Shown: one piece after another, positions 1 to 7,736 of the stretch
Numbering within the stretch: position 1 is the first letter of the stretch
Layout: every line of letters begins with the position of its first letter
Assembly: GCA_964588665.1 (NCBI GenBank)
Contig: CAZPQQ010000027.1
Location: 1-37,464 of the forward strand
Length of the DNA: 37,464 nt
Source of the DNA: UBA2160 sp964588665
GTDB taxonomy: Bacteria; Chloroflexota; Dehalococcoidia; Lucifugimonadales; UBA1123
Reading direction: 5' to 3'
The notes under the pieces: model-generated
The model's database searches: none
Told to the model about the DNA's origin: nothing
What the model saw: only the letters and a program-made list of their open reading frames with translations
Position numbers and translations under genes: made by a program

Positions 1-1
1 T

Positions 2-85
2 TTTGACATGGGCGCGGATACGCTGACGGGGCGGGCAACGGCCCTGGCTGCACCGCTGGGCGCTGCCGCTGCCAACGTGTGCTGA
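2..85 (+). CDS. C-terminal end of an unidentified gene (partial)
   Basis: An open frame enters from the left edge and ends at TGA 83-85, 11 bases before the next start codon. Its last 27 codons read FDMGADTLTGR followed by an Ala-rich tail ending in NVC. The fragment is too short to assign to a family. Tight spacing and shared strand suggest it belongs to the same operon as the ABC permeases; a substrate-binding protein or an enzyme acting on the transported compound is possible, but nothing in the fragment shows this. Confidence 0.45.
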   Translation, partial: FDMGADTLTGRATALAAPLGAAAANVC

Positions 86-96
86 GGGGCGAATAG

Positions 97-1035
97 ATGT
101 GGATGTACATAGCGCGGAGGCTGTTGTGGCTTCCGTTTTTGCTGTTCGCGGCGTCGCTCATCACGTTTACGCTTGGTCGGTTCGGCCCCGGAGACCCCGT
201 GCAAGTCATGCTGGGCGCCAGGTACGATCCAGACAGCGAAGTCACCAAGAACCTTAGGGCGCAGTTCGGTTTGGACAAATCGTTCATCGTCCAATACAAA
301 AACTACATGTGGGGCGTGATCCGGTACGCGGATTTCGGTGAGAGCTACAGGTACCGCGGCCGGGATGTGCGCTCACTGCTCGGGTCGAAGATCTGGGTTT
401 CCTTCCAGGTGAACATCGCCGCGATGGTAGTTAGCCTGGGCATCGGGTTGCCGCTTGGGTTCTGGATCGCTCACAAGCAAGGGAGCTGGGAAGACCCGAC
501 CGCCGTGACCATAGCGTTGATATTGATGTCCGTGCCGGTCATGGTGAGTATTCCAGCAGTCCTATGGGTGATGTGTCTCCAAACCGACCTTGTGCCTTGC
601 TCGGGGTGGGGTGGGTTCTGGAGCACTAAGATGATCGTCCCCGCGATCACGATGGGCATCCCCGGGGTGGCCGGATTTGCTCGATTCATGCGCGCAAGCA
701 CCTTGGACGTGATGGGGGAGGACTTCATCCGAACCGCGCACGCCAAAGGGCTGTCCGGGTTCGTCGTCGACTACCGCCATGTTTTCAAGAACGCCATGAT
801 CCCCATCGTGACGATACTTGCATTCGCGTTGGCCGGCATGCTGGGAACGTCGTTCATTATCGAGAGAATTCTCGGCATCCCAGGCGCCGGCAACTTCGCG
901 ATCGAAGCAATCTTCAACCGCGATTATCCGGTCATCATGGCCATAACCCTGATTGGCGCCGGCGCTTTCGTCGTCGCGAACCTGGTGGCCGACATCGCGT
1001 ATTCGTTTATCGATCCGCGGATTCGCTACCAGTAG
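97..1035 (+). CDS. ABC transporter permease, DppB/OppB type
   Basis: This 312-residue integral membrane protein has the layout of peptide/nickel ABC permeases of the DppB/OppB family. A first membrane helix at about residues 9-27 is followed by a conserved FGPGDP-type segment, an extracytoplasmic loop containing DFGESYRYRG, and further helices. The cytoplasmic EAA-type loop that docks the ATPase lies near residues 200-225 (RASTLDVMGEDFIRTAHAKG). It would pair with the DppC-type permease that starts 16 bases after its stop. No ATPase or binding-protein gene is visible, so the operon is probably cut by the left edge or split. The substrate (peptide, nickel or another oligomer) cannot be decided from permeases alone. 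Confidence 0.93.
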   Translation: MWMYIARRLLWLPFLLFAASLITFTLGRFGPGDPVQVMLGARYDPDSEVTKNLRAQFGLDKSFIVQYKNYMWGVIRYADFGESYRYRGRDVRSLLGSKIWVSFQVNIAAMVVSLGIGLPLGFWIAHKQGSWEDPTAVTIALILMSVPVMVSIPAVLWVMCLQTDLVPCSGWGGFWSTKMIVPAITMGIPGVAGFARFMRASTLDVMGEDFIRTAHAKGLSGFVVDYRHVFKNAMIPIVTILAFALAGMLGTSFIIERILGIPGAGNFAIEAIFNRDYPVIMAITLIGAGAFVVANLVADIAYSFIDPRIRYQ

Positions 1036-1051
1036 CTGGGAGACTGAAAGA

Positions 1052-2014
1052 GTGGCGGTTAGGGAACTCACGGGTGAACGGAGGGAACAGGAGTCCCGGG
1101 GCCATCTGGCCCGGGCATGGTCCCGCCTCATCAGGAAAAAGATCGCCGTCGTGTGCATGGTGGCCTTGGTCCTGGTTTACTCCGCTGGGATCCTTGCCCC
1201 GTTTATCTCGCCTTACGAGTACACCGCCCAGGACTACACGGCCATCCGAAAACCTCCGAGCACTGATCATTGGGCCGGCACCGACCTCAAGGGCAGAGAC
1301 CTGCTGTCGCGCGTGTTATGGGGCATACAAAACACCGTCATCATCACGGTCGTTTCGATGGCGACCGGCGGCCTGTTGATTGGGGTCACGTTGGGTCTCG
1401 TTTCAGGCTACTTCGGCAAACGCATCGACTCGGTAATCATGCGCATCGGGGAGGTGTTTTCGTCCTTTCCGGACATCTTGCTGATTATCATCCTGGCGGC
1501 AACCCTCAGACCTCGAATCCTGGACTGGGTGCGATGGCTGGAGGACAACACGTTCCTCGACGGACTCGTGAAGAGCGGAGTCGTCGACTACACGGTGATA
1601 TTCATGGCGCTCGTATCGTTTAGCTGGATCGGCATGGCGAGGCTTGTCCGAGGCCAGGTGTTGTCGCTCAAGGAGACCCAATTCATCGAGGCGGCAAGGG
1701 CGCTGGGCTCTTCCACACCGAGAATCCTGTTCGTCCATCTGTTGCCCAACGCGATCAGCCCGATAGTCGTCTCCGTTACGATGAGCATGGGCGTGCTGAT
1801 TGGGACTGAGATAATACTTAGCTTCCTGGGACTCGGGATTCAGCCGCCGCGGCCCAGCTTGGGCTTGATGCTGCAAGAGGCGGGAAGCCTGAGCGCCTTG
1901 CGCCAAGTCCCATGGATGCTCGTGACGCCGGGACTGGTCGCCTGGACGCTGGTATTGGGCTGGAACCTGCTGGGCGACGCCCTAAACGACGTGCTGAATC
2001 CTCGTACGCGGTAG
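1052..2014 (+). CDS. ABC transporter permease, DppC/OppC type
   Basis: This 320-residue permease of the DppC/OppC family is the natural partner of the preceding gene. I place the start at GTG 1052, just after the upstream stop at 1035; the longer open frame from 953 would overlap the upstream gene and lacks family similarity there. The first membrane helix is near residues 30-50. A TDLKGRDLLSR segment, typical of OppC N-terminal regions, lies near residue 75. The EAA-type loop is RGQVLSLKETQFIEAARALG, and the end is WNLLGDALNDVLNPR, a typical OppC C-terminus. Together the two permeases form the membrane channel of an oligopeptide-type importer. Confidence 0.93.
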   Translation: MAVRELTGERREQESRGHLARAWSRLIRKKIAVVCMVALVLVYSAGILAPFISPYEYTAQDYTAIRKPPSTDHWAGTDLKGRDLLSRVLWGIQNTVIITVVSMATGGLLIGVTLGLVSGYFGKRIDSVIMRIGEVFSSFPDILLIIILAATLRPRILDWVRWLEDNTFLDGLVKSGVVDYTVIFMALVSFSWIGMARLVRGQVLSLKETQFIEAARALGSSTPRILFVHLLPNAISPIVVSVTMSMGVLIGTEIILSFLGLGIQPPRPSLGLMLQEAGSLSALRQVPWMLVTPGLVAWTLVLGWNLLGDALNDVLNPRTR

Positions 2015-2018
2015 CTCG

Positions 2019-2042
2019 GCATCTCGGCGCCGCGAGAGATGC
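2019..2042 (+). terminator. Hairpin after the permease operon
   Basis: GCATCTC (2019-2025) and GAGATGC (2036-2042) form a 7-bp stem five bases after the DppC-type stop. No T-run follows, so this is at best a weak or factor-assisted terminator, or an RNA-end stabilising structure. Confidence 0.35.
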
Positions 2043-2144
2043 GCCTCCCGATCGACATATGAAACCTGCCCCTTCCTGCGAGGACGTGGCGAAGCGGCGG
2101 ATGCGTTGGTCGCAATCCACGTTCGTCTCCCTGGCAGTTTTTGA

Positions 2145-2173
2145 TTGACACCTTTTTGGCGTGCTCCTAAACT
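2145..2173 (+). promoter_or_regulatory. Sigma70-type promoter for the dehydrogenase gene
   Basis: TTGACA at 2145-2150 and TAAACT at 2168-2173 are separated by 17 bases. The start codon at 2218 lies about 38 bases after the predicted transcription start, with GGGAG at 2204-2208 as ribosome binding site. This makes the dehydrogenase a separate unit from the permeases. Confidence 0.65.
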
Positions 2174-2217
2174 GCTGATGCCAAGGGGTTCATATCAAAT
2201 TCAGGGAGATTTCCGCG

Positions 2218-3190
2218 ATGGGTTTCAACCTTCTGATTTTGCAAAGACGAAGCGCCGGTGGTCTGAGCGCGGTCGAGTCGTGGCCGGACAGGCTGCGTGC
2301 GGCGATCCCGGACATCACGGTGAACGTGGCGGCCTCCGAGGGTGAGGCGATGGAACTGATCGGAGACGCGGACGCTGCTTTCGGCGACATCAGCCCCGAG
2401 CTGCTCGCCCGCGCCCGGGAAACTTCGCTGGATCGCCTGTCCGCAGGCTGGCCCTCCGGCAGGGTATTACCATGACGAGCTGATCGGCAGCAATGTCGTC
2501 GTGACGAACACCCGCGACATCTACAACGACCACATCTCCAACCACGTCATGTCGTTCGTTCTCGCGTTCGCTAGGGGTTTGCACGTCTACGTTCGACAGC
2601 AGATGAAAGCGGATTGGGCTCCGGGGTATGAGATCGTCAATCTGCCCGACGCCACCGCGATCGTCGTCGGCGTAGGCGGCATCGGTGCCGAGACGGCAAG
2701 GCTGTGCGCTGAATTCGGCATGACCGTCCTCGGAGTCGATCCCAGGGTGTCCGAGCCGCCTCCGGGCGTGGCCGAATTGCATGGACCCGAAGCGCTCGGA
2801 GGATTGTTGCCCAGAGCCGACTTCGTGATCGTGACGGCTCCGGAGACCCCGGCGACTCAAGGGATGTTCAATGCAGACTTGTTTCGACGGATGAACTCCG
2901 GCGCCCACTTCATAAACATTGGGCGGGGAGCGACAGTGATTCTTGACGACCTTGTCGCGGCTTTGAATGCGGGCGAGATACGAGGCGCAGCCTTGGACGT
3001 GTTCCAGGTCGAACCTCTGCCCTCGGAGCATCCCCTGTGGTCGATGTCCAACGTGATCGTTACGCCTCACTGCGCCGGGGCCGGGCCGTATCTTGACGAT
3101 CGCAGGCTGGAGCTCTTCATCGACAATTGCGTTCGCTTCGACCGGGGCAGCCCTCTGCTCAATGTGGTGGACAAAACGAATTGGTTCTGA
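2218..3190 (+). pseudogene. D-isomer-specific 2-hydroxyacid dehydrogenase, frameshifted
   Basis: Two frames together encode one protein of about 323 residues, normal for NAD-dependent D-2-hydroxyacid dehydrogenases. Frame 1 (2218-2475) gives the N-terminal part up to LLARARE. The rest lies in frame 2, where LRWIACPQAGPPAGYYHDEL continues seamlessly from about 2423 to the stop at 3190. Dropping one A from the AAA at 2420-2422 restores a single reading frame. The second part contains the Rossmann GVGGIG motif, the catalytic Arg in NIGRGATV, the Glu in DVFQVEPLP and the His in VTPHCAG, so all active-site residues survive. A promoter and ribosome binding site are intact. This is either a recent mutation or a sequencing/assembly error; the undamaged remainder favours error or a very young lesion. 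The substrate is unknown. Confidence 0.85.
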
Positions 3191-3263
3191 CCAGAGCGCC
3201 TTGGTGGTGGAAGACATAGCTCGCTCTTGAGTTTCGGTCGCTTTGTGGGTTGGAGGAATTTCG

Positions 3264-4136
3264 ATGAAAGTGCACCTGGTCGACGGAACGTACGAACTGT
3301 TTCGAGCCCATTACGGCATGCCGCCAATGACCGCCTCCGACGGCCGAGCCGTGAGCGCCGTGAGCGGACTGCTCCGGACGTTGCTCGCACTGCTTCGACA
3401 AGAGGACGTGACGCACGTGGCATGCGCGTTCGACCACGTTGTCGAGTCGTTTCGCAACGATCTGTTCGATGGATACAAAACGGGCGACAATGTTCCCGAG
3501 GACCTGTTCGCGCAATTTGAGCTGGCGGAAGAGGCGGTGTCCGATTTGGGAATCGTTGTCTGGCCGATGACTGAGTTCGAGGCGGACGATGCTCTTGCGA
3601 CGGCTGTTGTGATATGGGAACCGGACCCGCGGGTGGAGCAAATTGTGATCTGCTCGCCGGACAAAGATCTGTGCCAGATGGTTCGCGGCGATCGCGTCGT
3701 GTGCCTCGACCGACGCAAAGAATTGGTCCGTGACGCGGACGGCGTCAGGGAGCGATTCGGCGTCGATCCCGAATCGATTCCCGACTATCTGGCGCTGGTG
3801 GGCGATTCTGCCGACGGCATACCTGGAGTGCCCCGATGGGGAGCAAAAGGGGCTGCGGCGGTCCTTGCCCGATATCGGACCATCGAGGAGATTCCGTCGG
3901 ATTCGAACGAATGGGACCTGAACGTCAGAGGGGCAGCCGGATTGGCCCGGTCGCTGGCTGATCGCCGTGAAGATGCGTCGCTATACAAGATGCTGGCCAC
4001 CCTGCGGACCGACGTTCCGCTCTCGGAAACCTTGGACGATCTCGAGTGGACCGGCGCGTTCAAAGAGCGATATCAAGCGCTCTGCGCCAGTCTGGGATTC
4101 GGTAGGCTGGCCGACGCGCCTCATCTATGGCGATGA
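3264..4136 (+). CDS. Stand-alone 5'-3' exonuclease (PolA N-terminal-like)
   Basis: This 290-residue protein matches the 5'-3' exonuclease (FEN/PIN-like) domain that forms the N-terminus of DNA polymerase I, but without a polymerase. Visible metal-binding acidic motifs are LVDGT at the N-terminus, FEADDALAT in the middle, and SPDKDLCQMV. The helix-hairpin-helix segment reads LVGDSADGIPGVPRWGAKGA, which binds the DNA duplex. It probably removes RNA primers or 5' flaps during lagging-strand synthesis and repair. I place the start at ATG 3264 because GGAGG at 3252-3256 lies seven bases upstream; a longer in-frame start at 3243 lacks such a site. Confidence 0.9.
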   Translation: MKVHLVDGTYELFRAHYGMPPMTASDGRAVSAVSGLLRTLLALLRQEDVTHVACAFDHVVESFRNDLFDGYKTGDNVPEDLFAQFELAEEAVSDLGIVVWPMTEFEADDALATAVVIWEPDPRVEQIVICSPDKDLCQMVRGDRVVCLDRRKELVRDADGVRERFGVDPESIPDYLALVGDSADGIPGVPRWGAKGAAAVLARYRTIEEIPSDSNEWDLNVRGAAGLARSLADRREDASLYKMLATLRTDVPLSETLDDLEWTGAFKERYQALCASLGFGRLADAPHLWR

Positions 4137-4166
4137 GACTGATGCATGCAGTCTGTGGGAGCGGCG

Positions 4167-4238
4167 TACCCCCGGTGGGACTCGAACCCACGCACCTGGC
4201 TCCGGAGGCCAGTGCTCTATCCGCTGAGCTACGGGGGC
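4167..4238 (-). tRNA. tRNA-Arg (anticodon CCG)
   Basis: On the minus strand the sequence folds as a complete 72-base cloverleaf. The acceptor arms are GCCCCCG and CGGGGGT with discriminator A. The D stem is GCTC/GAGC. The anticodon stem is CTGGC/GCCAG with loop CTCCGGA, giving anticodon CCG. The T arm is GTGGG-TTCGAGT-CCCAC. The first acceptor pair is a G-T wobble. The 3' CCA is not encoded. It would read CGG arginine codons. Confidence 0.95.
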
Positions 4239-4251
4239 ATGGACCGATACA

Positions 4252-4281
4252 AATATAGCAGGGGGCGTTTGAATCGGACAA
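4252..4281 (-). promoter_or_regulatory. Promoter of tRNA-Arg
   Basis: On the minus strand TTGTCC (4276-4281) and TATATT (4252-4257) are spaced by 18 bases, placing the transcription start a few bases before the tRNA 5' end at 4238. Short leaders are normal for single tRNA genes. Confidence 0.6.
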
Positions 4282-4340
4282 GCCCGAACGAACCAACGGT
4301 TGACGTGCTTACCTCGCCTAAAGTAGATGCGTCAAGGGCT

Positions 4341-4369
4341 TGACATCCCAAGCACCAGTGAATATGATA
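4341..4369 (+). promoter_or_regulatory. Near-consensus sigma70 promoter of the collagen-like lipoprotein
   Basis: TTGACA (4341-4346), a 17-base spacer, and TATGAT (4364-4369) differ from the sigma70 consensus by one base. The predicted start near 4376 leaves a leader of about 110 bases before the start codon at 4487. This is one of the strongest promoters in the window, suggesting high basal expression. Confidence 0.75.
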
Positions 4370-4386
4370 ATGCCGCTGTTATACAT

Positions 4387-4403
4387 CGCCGGAGTCACCG
4401 GCG
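4387..4403 (+). promoter_or_regulatory. Leader hairpin upstream of the collagen-like lipoprotein
   Basis: CGCCGG (4387-4392), loop AGTCA, and CCGGCG (4398-4403) make a perfect 6-bp hairpin about 10 bases into the predicted transcript. Flanking ATACA and TGTAT can extend the pairing across an internal loop. It may protect the mRNA 5' end; no known riboswitch class is recognised. Confidence 0.45.
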
Positions 4404-4486
4404 AAGTCTTTGTATGTCCAGTCGTCAATTCCTGGCATTAAGTCAAGCTACAAGCTTGGACTCTGGTATTTCAGAGAGGGGGTCAG

Positions 4487-5362
4487 ATGAGAAAGCGTTT
4501 TCCTTTGAAGGGCGTGTTAATCGCCCTGCTTTCCTCAGTTCTAGTCTTCGCGTTGGCCGCATGCGCGGGTAATCCAGGCAAACCGGGCAACGCTGGGTTG
4601 CCAGGCAATCCCGGAAACCCAGGCGCACAAGGAATCCAGGGACCTCAAGGCGAGCCAGGCTTGCCCGGACTATCCGGTTTCGCTGGCAACCCAGGAGCTC
4701 CTGGCCCTCCCGGCCCCCAGGGCATCGCCGGCCTGAACGGACAAGATGCGGTGTCGCCTGCGGCGCGCGTGACGATCAGTAAAGAAGTCGTCGCCGCTCA
4801 AGGAGACTCGTTTACGGTTTCCGGATCAGGTTTCGTGGCAAACGAGCCGATTACTCTGACGATACAAATCAATCCGAATCTCAAGATACTCTTGGGTGGA
4901 GCTCGTGGTGCCCAGGTCACGGCCAACGAAGCCGGAGCTTTCATGGTTGATTTCGACGAGATTGGCGTTATAAGAGCCAACCTTGATCAAGCCATGGGTG
5001 TCAGATCTCTGAGTGCCGTTGGACTTGTTGGCAGCGCCGCCAGCGCTCCGGTCAACATCGTCGACGCAGCTGCTGAAGCCGCCCCTGCCGTGGACACCAG
5101 CCTTGCTGCTGGCGCTGCGGTAGTCGGCGACCGGATCATGATCTGGGGCGCGGGCTTCAATGGCGGAGAAGCAGTTGTCATGTTGGCAATCGGCGTATCA
5201 GACGGCGCCGACCGAATCGTGGCGAGCGCTATGGCGAACGACTCTGGCGCTTTCTCGACCGATGCCACGAATACGTTGGACGCTGGCACGTATACGCTTC
5301 AGGCCGTCGGTTCCGACAACTCTACCGCTACAGCGCCTCTGGTGATTCTAGAGAGCAAGTAG
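4487..5362 (+). CDS. Collagen-like repeat lipoprotein
   Basis: This 291-residue protein has a lipoprotein signal peptide: a basic start, a hydrophobic stretch and lipobox LAAC with the lipidated Cys at residue 26. Directly after it, residues 28 to about 87 form some 20 uninterrupted Gly-X-Y triplets rich in Pro, Asn and Gln (GNPGKPGNAGLP and so on), as in bacterial collagen-like proteins that trimerise into rods. The rest holds two similar beta-sandwich-like segments, near residues 97-170 and 200-290, each with a GxGF-type core (VSGSGFVANEP; IWGAGFNGGEA) and an ANxxGAF strand. This suggests a membrane-anchored, surface-exposed stalk with two adhesin-like domains. GAGAGGGGG-like purines before ATG 4487 supply the ribosome binding site. 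It is monocistronic, with its own promoter and terminator. Confidence 0.88.
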   Translation: MRKRFPLKGVLIALLSSVLVFALAACAGNPGKPGNAGLPGNPGNPGAQGIQGPQGEPGLPGLSGFAGNPGAPGPPGPQGIAGLNGQDAVSPAARVTISKEVVAAQGDSFTVSGSGFVANEPITLTIQINPNLKILLGGARGAQVTANEAGAFMVDFDEIGVIRANLDQAMGVRSLSAVGLVGSAASAPVNIVDAAAEAAPAVDTSLAAGAAVVGDRIMIWGAGFNGGEAVVMLAIGVSDGADRIVASAMANDSGAFSTDATNTLDAGTYTLQAVGSDNSTATAPLVILESK

Positions 5363-5412
5363 CACTGCTCTGAACTTGGCCGAATGCGAGCCGAGAACAG
5401 CTTGGAATGGTT

Positions 5413-5450
5413 CGATGCCCCTGACGAATGATGGTCAGGGGCATCGTTTT
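5413..5450 (+). terminator. Intrinsic terminator after the collagen-like gene
   Basis: CGATGCCCCTGAC (5413-5425) and GTCAGGGGCATCG (5434-5446) form a perfect 13-bp stem with an 8-base loop, followed by TTTT at 5447-5450. This is the clearest plus-strand intrinsic terminator in the window. Confidence 0.9.
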
Positions 5451-6441
5451 GTGGCTGACACACCCGTTCGTTTCTTCGCGCCCGATACCCGGCATTCAGT
5501 GACACTTGATTGTCGTGAGCGAGAAGCGCCCACGGGGCGTTGCCATGCACACGCGCTGAACGATCGGCGAAAAGCCTGGGGCAGCCCCCGGGATAACTGG
5601 CGCGCCCACAGCGTCACCCAATCCTCGCAGCCAAACCTGACAGCCCGATCCGAAACGATGTGCGCGACCGTTGCGCGTCAGGAGCATCGGCTTGTCCGGC
5701 GGGATTCTGCACGGGGACGCTATGGTCCTGAGTCAGATGTTCGTTCATCATTCGGAAAGTGGTCGGCAGCTTTTCGACATGATCAGGGCGAACGGAATGG
5801 CGAGTTCCCCCCGTTCGTGGTGAACTCCTCCCGTTCGTGGTGAACTGCTCCCGTTCGTGGTGAGCTTGTCGAACCATACAGCGCCACTCAAGTACACGAC
5901 TCGATTTGTGCGACGAACCTGCGATTCAGGACGCGAGGGGCTGCCCTTCGCAACTGGCGGAGCAGCAGCGCAACGAGATCGATAGAACGCCACTGCCGGG
6001 CGCTCGACGCTTCGGCATCGACCGAAGGAAGGGCCCCCGGCTGCTCGTTAGACGCCTGAACCGAGTCGGCCCAATGCCAACGTCCGTTTGGCGAGGCGGC
6101 GATGTGCCCTTCGGAATCGGGTGGGTATGACTCGCGGGGTCACATTGTGATTCGTGTAGGCAGCTTTTCACGCTCCCCGAGCACGGCGCTAACGTTGACG
6201 GTCGACCGTGCGCGGCGAAAATGCACCGAACCCATCGCATCCGGGAAAAGGGCCGCACTGCCCGAATACGGTCTTGCCGGCGGGTTTTTGGACCGCTGTA
6301 CCGGACCGATAGGATCAACGTCGCAAATCGCCAACCCGCGAGGTTCGTCCTGCGGCCTGCGAATTCAGATCGGACTTTCGGCCAATCCGCCGGAAAGTCG
6401 ATCCGGTCAGTCAAATGGTACGCTCCGATACGCTGTTCGCG
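5451..6441. other. About 1 kb without a convincing gene
   Basis: Open frames up to about 160 codons exist on both strands, but none shows a recognisable domain, a plausible ribosome binding site or typical residue composition. The stretch holds the repeat cluster at 5773-5878. It may be non-coding spacer or a decayed gene; no remnant of a known family could be traced. Confidence 0.5.
5773..5878. repeat. Tandem 20-bp repeats with an inverted copy
   Basis: Three head-to-tail units of exactly 20 bases start at 5811, 5831 and 5851, each beginning CCGTTCGTGGTGA. The third runs on into GCTTGTCGAACCATA. An inverted, diverged copy starts with TTCGACA at 5773-5795 and agrees with the reverse complement of the third unit at about 18 of 23 positions. 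The minus-strand shadow translation begins MVRQAHHERE, a peptide I recall from spurious annotations in Chloroflexota, so this looks like a dispersed intergenic repeat family. A relative is at 30334-30359. Confidence 0.75.
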
Positions 6442-7689
6442 TTAACCGGTTCGCGTCACCTTCAACTTCTTCATGCGCCTACCCAGAGTCGATATTACTT
6501 CGATTCTGAGGCCGTCGTACTGAATGACGTCTCCGACGTTCGGAATTGCGCCCAGGCGTTCGAACACGAACCCTCCGACGGTGTCGAATCCGTCGTTTTC
6601 CACCGTGACCTGTAGCGCTTCGTTGAACTCGTCGATATTGAGCCGGGCGTCGACCAGATAGCCGTCGGCTCCGATCGGTTGGATGTCCGGCTCGCTGACG
6701 TCGAATTCGTCCTGAATCTCGCCCACGATCTCCTCTAGCAGGTCTTCGATGGTGACAATGCCTTCGACGCCGCCGTATTCGTCAACCACGACCGCGAGGT
6801 GAACCCGTTTTTCTTGGAACTCGTCCAGCAATTCCTCGAGAGTCTTCGACTCCGGAATAAACAAGGCGGGCCTGGCCACCTGCAACGCGGTGAGGCTGGA
6901 CAACGCCTGGCTGTCGGTGATGTATTGCAGAATGTCTCGAGCGTGAGCGATGCCGTCGATGTGGTCCAGATCTGTCGTAAATACCGGGATCCGGCTATGG
7001 CCTCCCTCGAGCATCTGTTCCGCCAGAAGATTAATGGGTGTGTCGGCTTCGGCGGCGACCACGTCTACCCTCGGGACCATGATCTCTCGCGCTACTGTCG
7101 TGTCGAGCTGCACGACCGCTTTGATCATGCGCACCTCGTGTTCGTCCAGGGTTTCGGGCGCTGTCGTGACGTCGAGGTCTATCTCGACGCCCCGATCTTC
7201 CGATGGGTCCTCGCTCTGAGGGCTCCACGGGAAGCCCCTGAGCAGCACGGATTGCGCCATCAACAGCGGGTACAGTGGATATGACAGGGCGCGCGTTACA
7301 CGATAAGCAGTGGGCATTAATGCGTCGGGCCACACTATGGCGACCGCGCGCGAGACAGCCAGAAGGAGCCCCAAACCTGCCAATGTGCCGGTCTCGACAA
7401 AGGAGATCAAAACCCAATTGGTTCCCGATCGCGAGATGACGAGGGCGGCCATAGACAGCACGGTGGCGGTGACTGCTGCAAGGTTCAGAAGCCGGAGAGG
7501 GGCGGTAGAGCCGCCGGGGATGTGGCGCAAGACCTCTAAGTCACGGTCGTCCTCGACCGGGTCCGGACTGAGAATTCCGGTCCGGGCTCGTAGCGTGAAG
7601 GCGATGACGGTCGCGGCGATTTCAGTCATGCCAAATACGGCAATTGAAATCGCCAACGCTAACGCCGATAATGTGCTGTCAGTCTCCAA
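6442..7689 (-). CDS. CorC/HlyC-family membrane CBS protein
   Basis: This 415-residue protein has hydrophobic helices near residues 10-30, 65-85, 90-110 and 125-150, resembling a DUF21-like membrane part. Next comes REIMVPRVDVVAAEADTPI, which opens a tandem CBS pair at about 205-330 (second CBS end: HLAVVVDEYGGVEGIVTIEDLLEEIVGEI). A CorC_HlyC C-terminal domain follows from about 340 (GYLVDARLNIDEFNEAL). The family includes magnesium/cobalt transport and magnesium-resistance proteins; some were once called haemolysins. The start is TTG 7689 with only a weak ribosome binding site. It lies 47 bases after glmU, so it is probably co-transcribed. Ion specificity cannot be read from sequence. Confidence 0.9.
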   Translation of the reverse strand: METDSTLSALALAISIAVFGMTEIAATVIAFTLRARTGILSPDPVEDDRDLEVLRHIPGGSTAPLRLLNLAAVTATVLSMAALVISRSGTNWVLISFVETGTLAGLGLLLAVSRAVAIVWPDALMPTAYRVTRALSYPLYPLLMAQSVLLRGFPWSPQSEDPSEDRGVEIDLDVTTAPETLDEHEVRMIKAVVQLDTTVAREIMVPRVDVVAAEADTPINLLAEQMLEGGHSRIPVFTTDLDHIDGIAHARDILQYITDSQALSSLTALQVARPALFIPESKTLEELLDEFQEKRVHLAVVVDEYGGVEGIVTIEDLLEEIVGEIQDEFDVSEPDIQPIGADGYLVDARLNIDEFNEALQVTVENDGFDTVGGFVFERLGAIPNVGDVIQYDGLRIEVISTLGRRMKKLKVTRTG

Positions 7690-7736
7690 TGCAGTCGCTC
7701 AGAAATGCCCCTTGGGCAATTACCCGTGTCGCGGGC

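Noticed and set aside
4060..4296. Minus-strand open frame with a SSADRALASGARCVGSSPTGGT-like translation
   Set aside because: It is the translated shadow of tRNA-Arg, a well-known spurious pattern.
5376..5877. Open frames across the repeat cluster, including one starting MVRQAHHERE
   Set aside because: These are translations of repeat DNA with no independent coding evidence.
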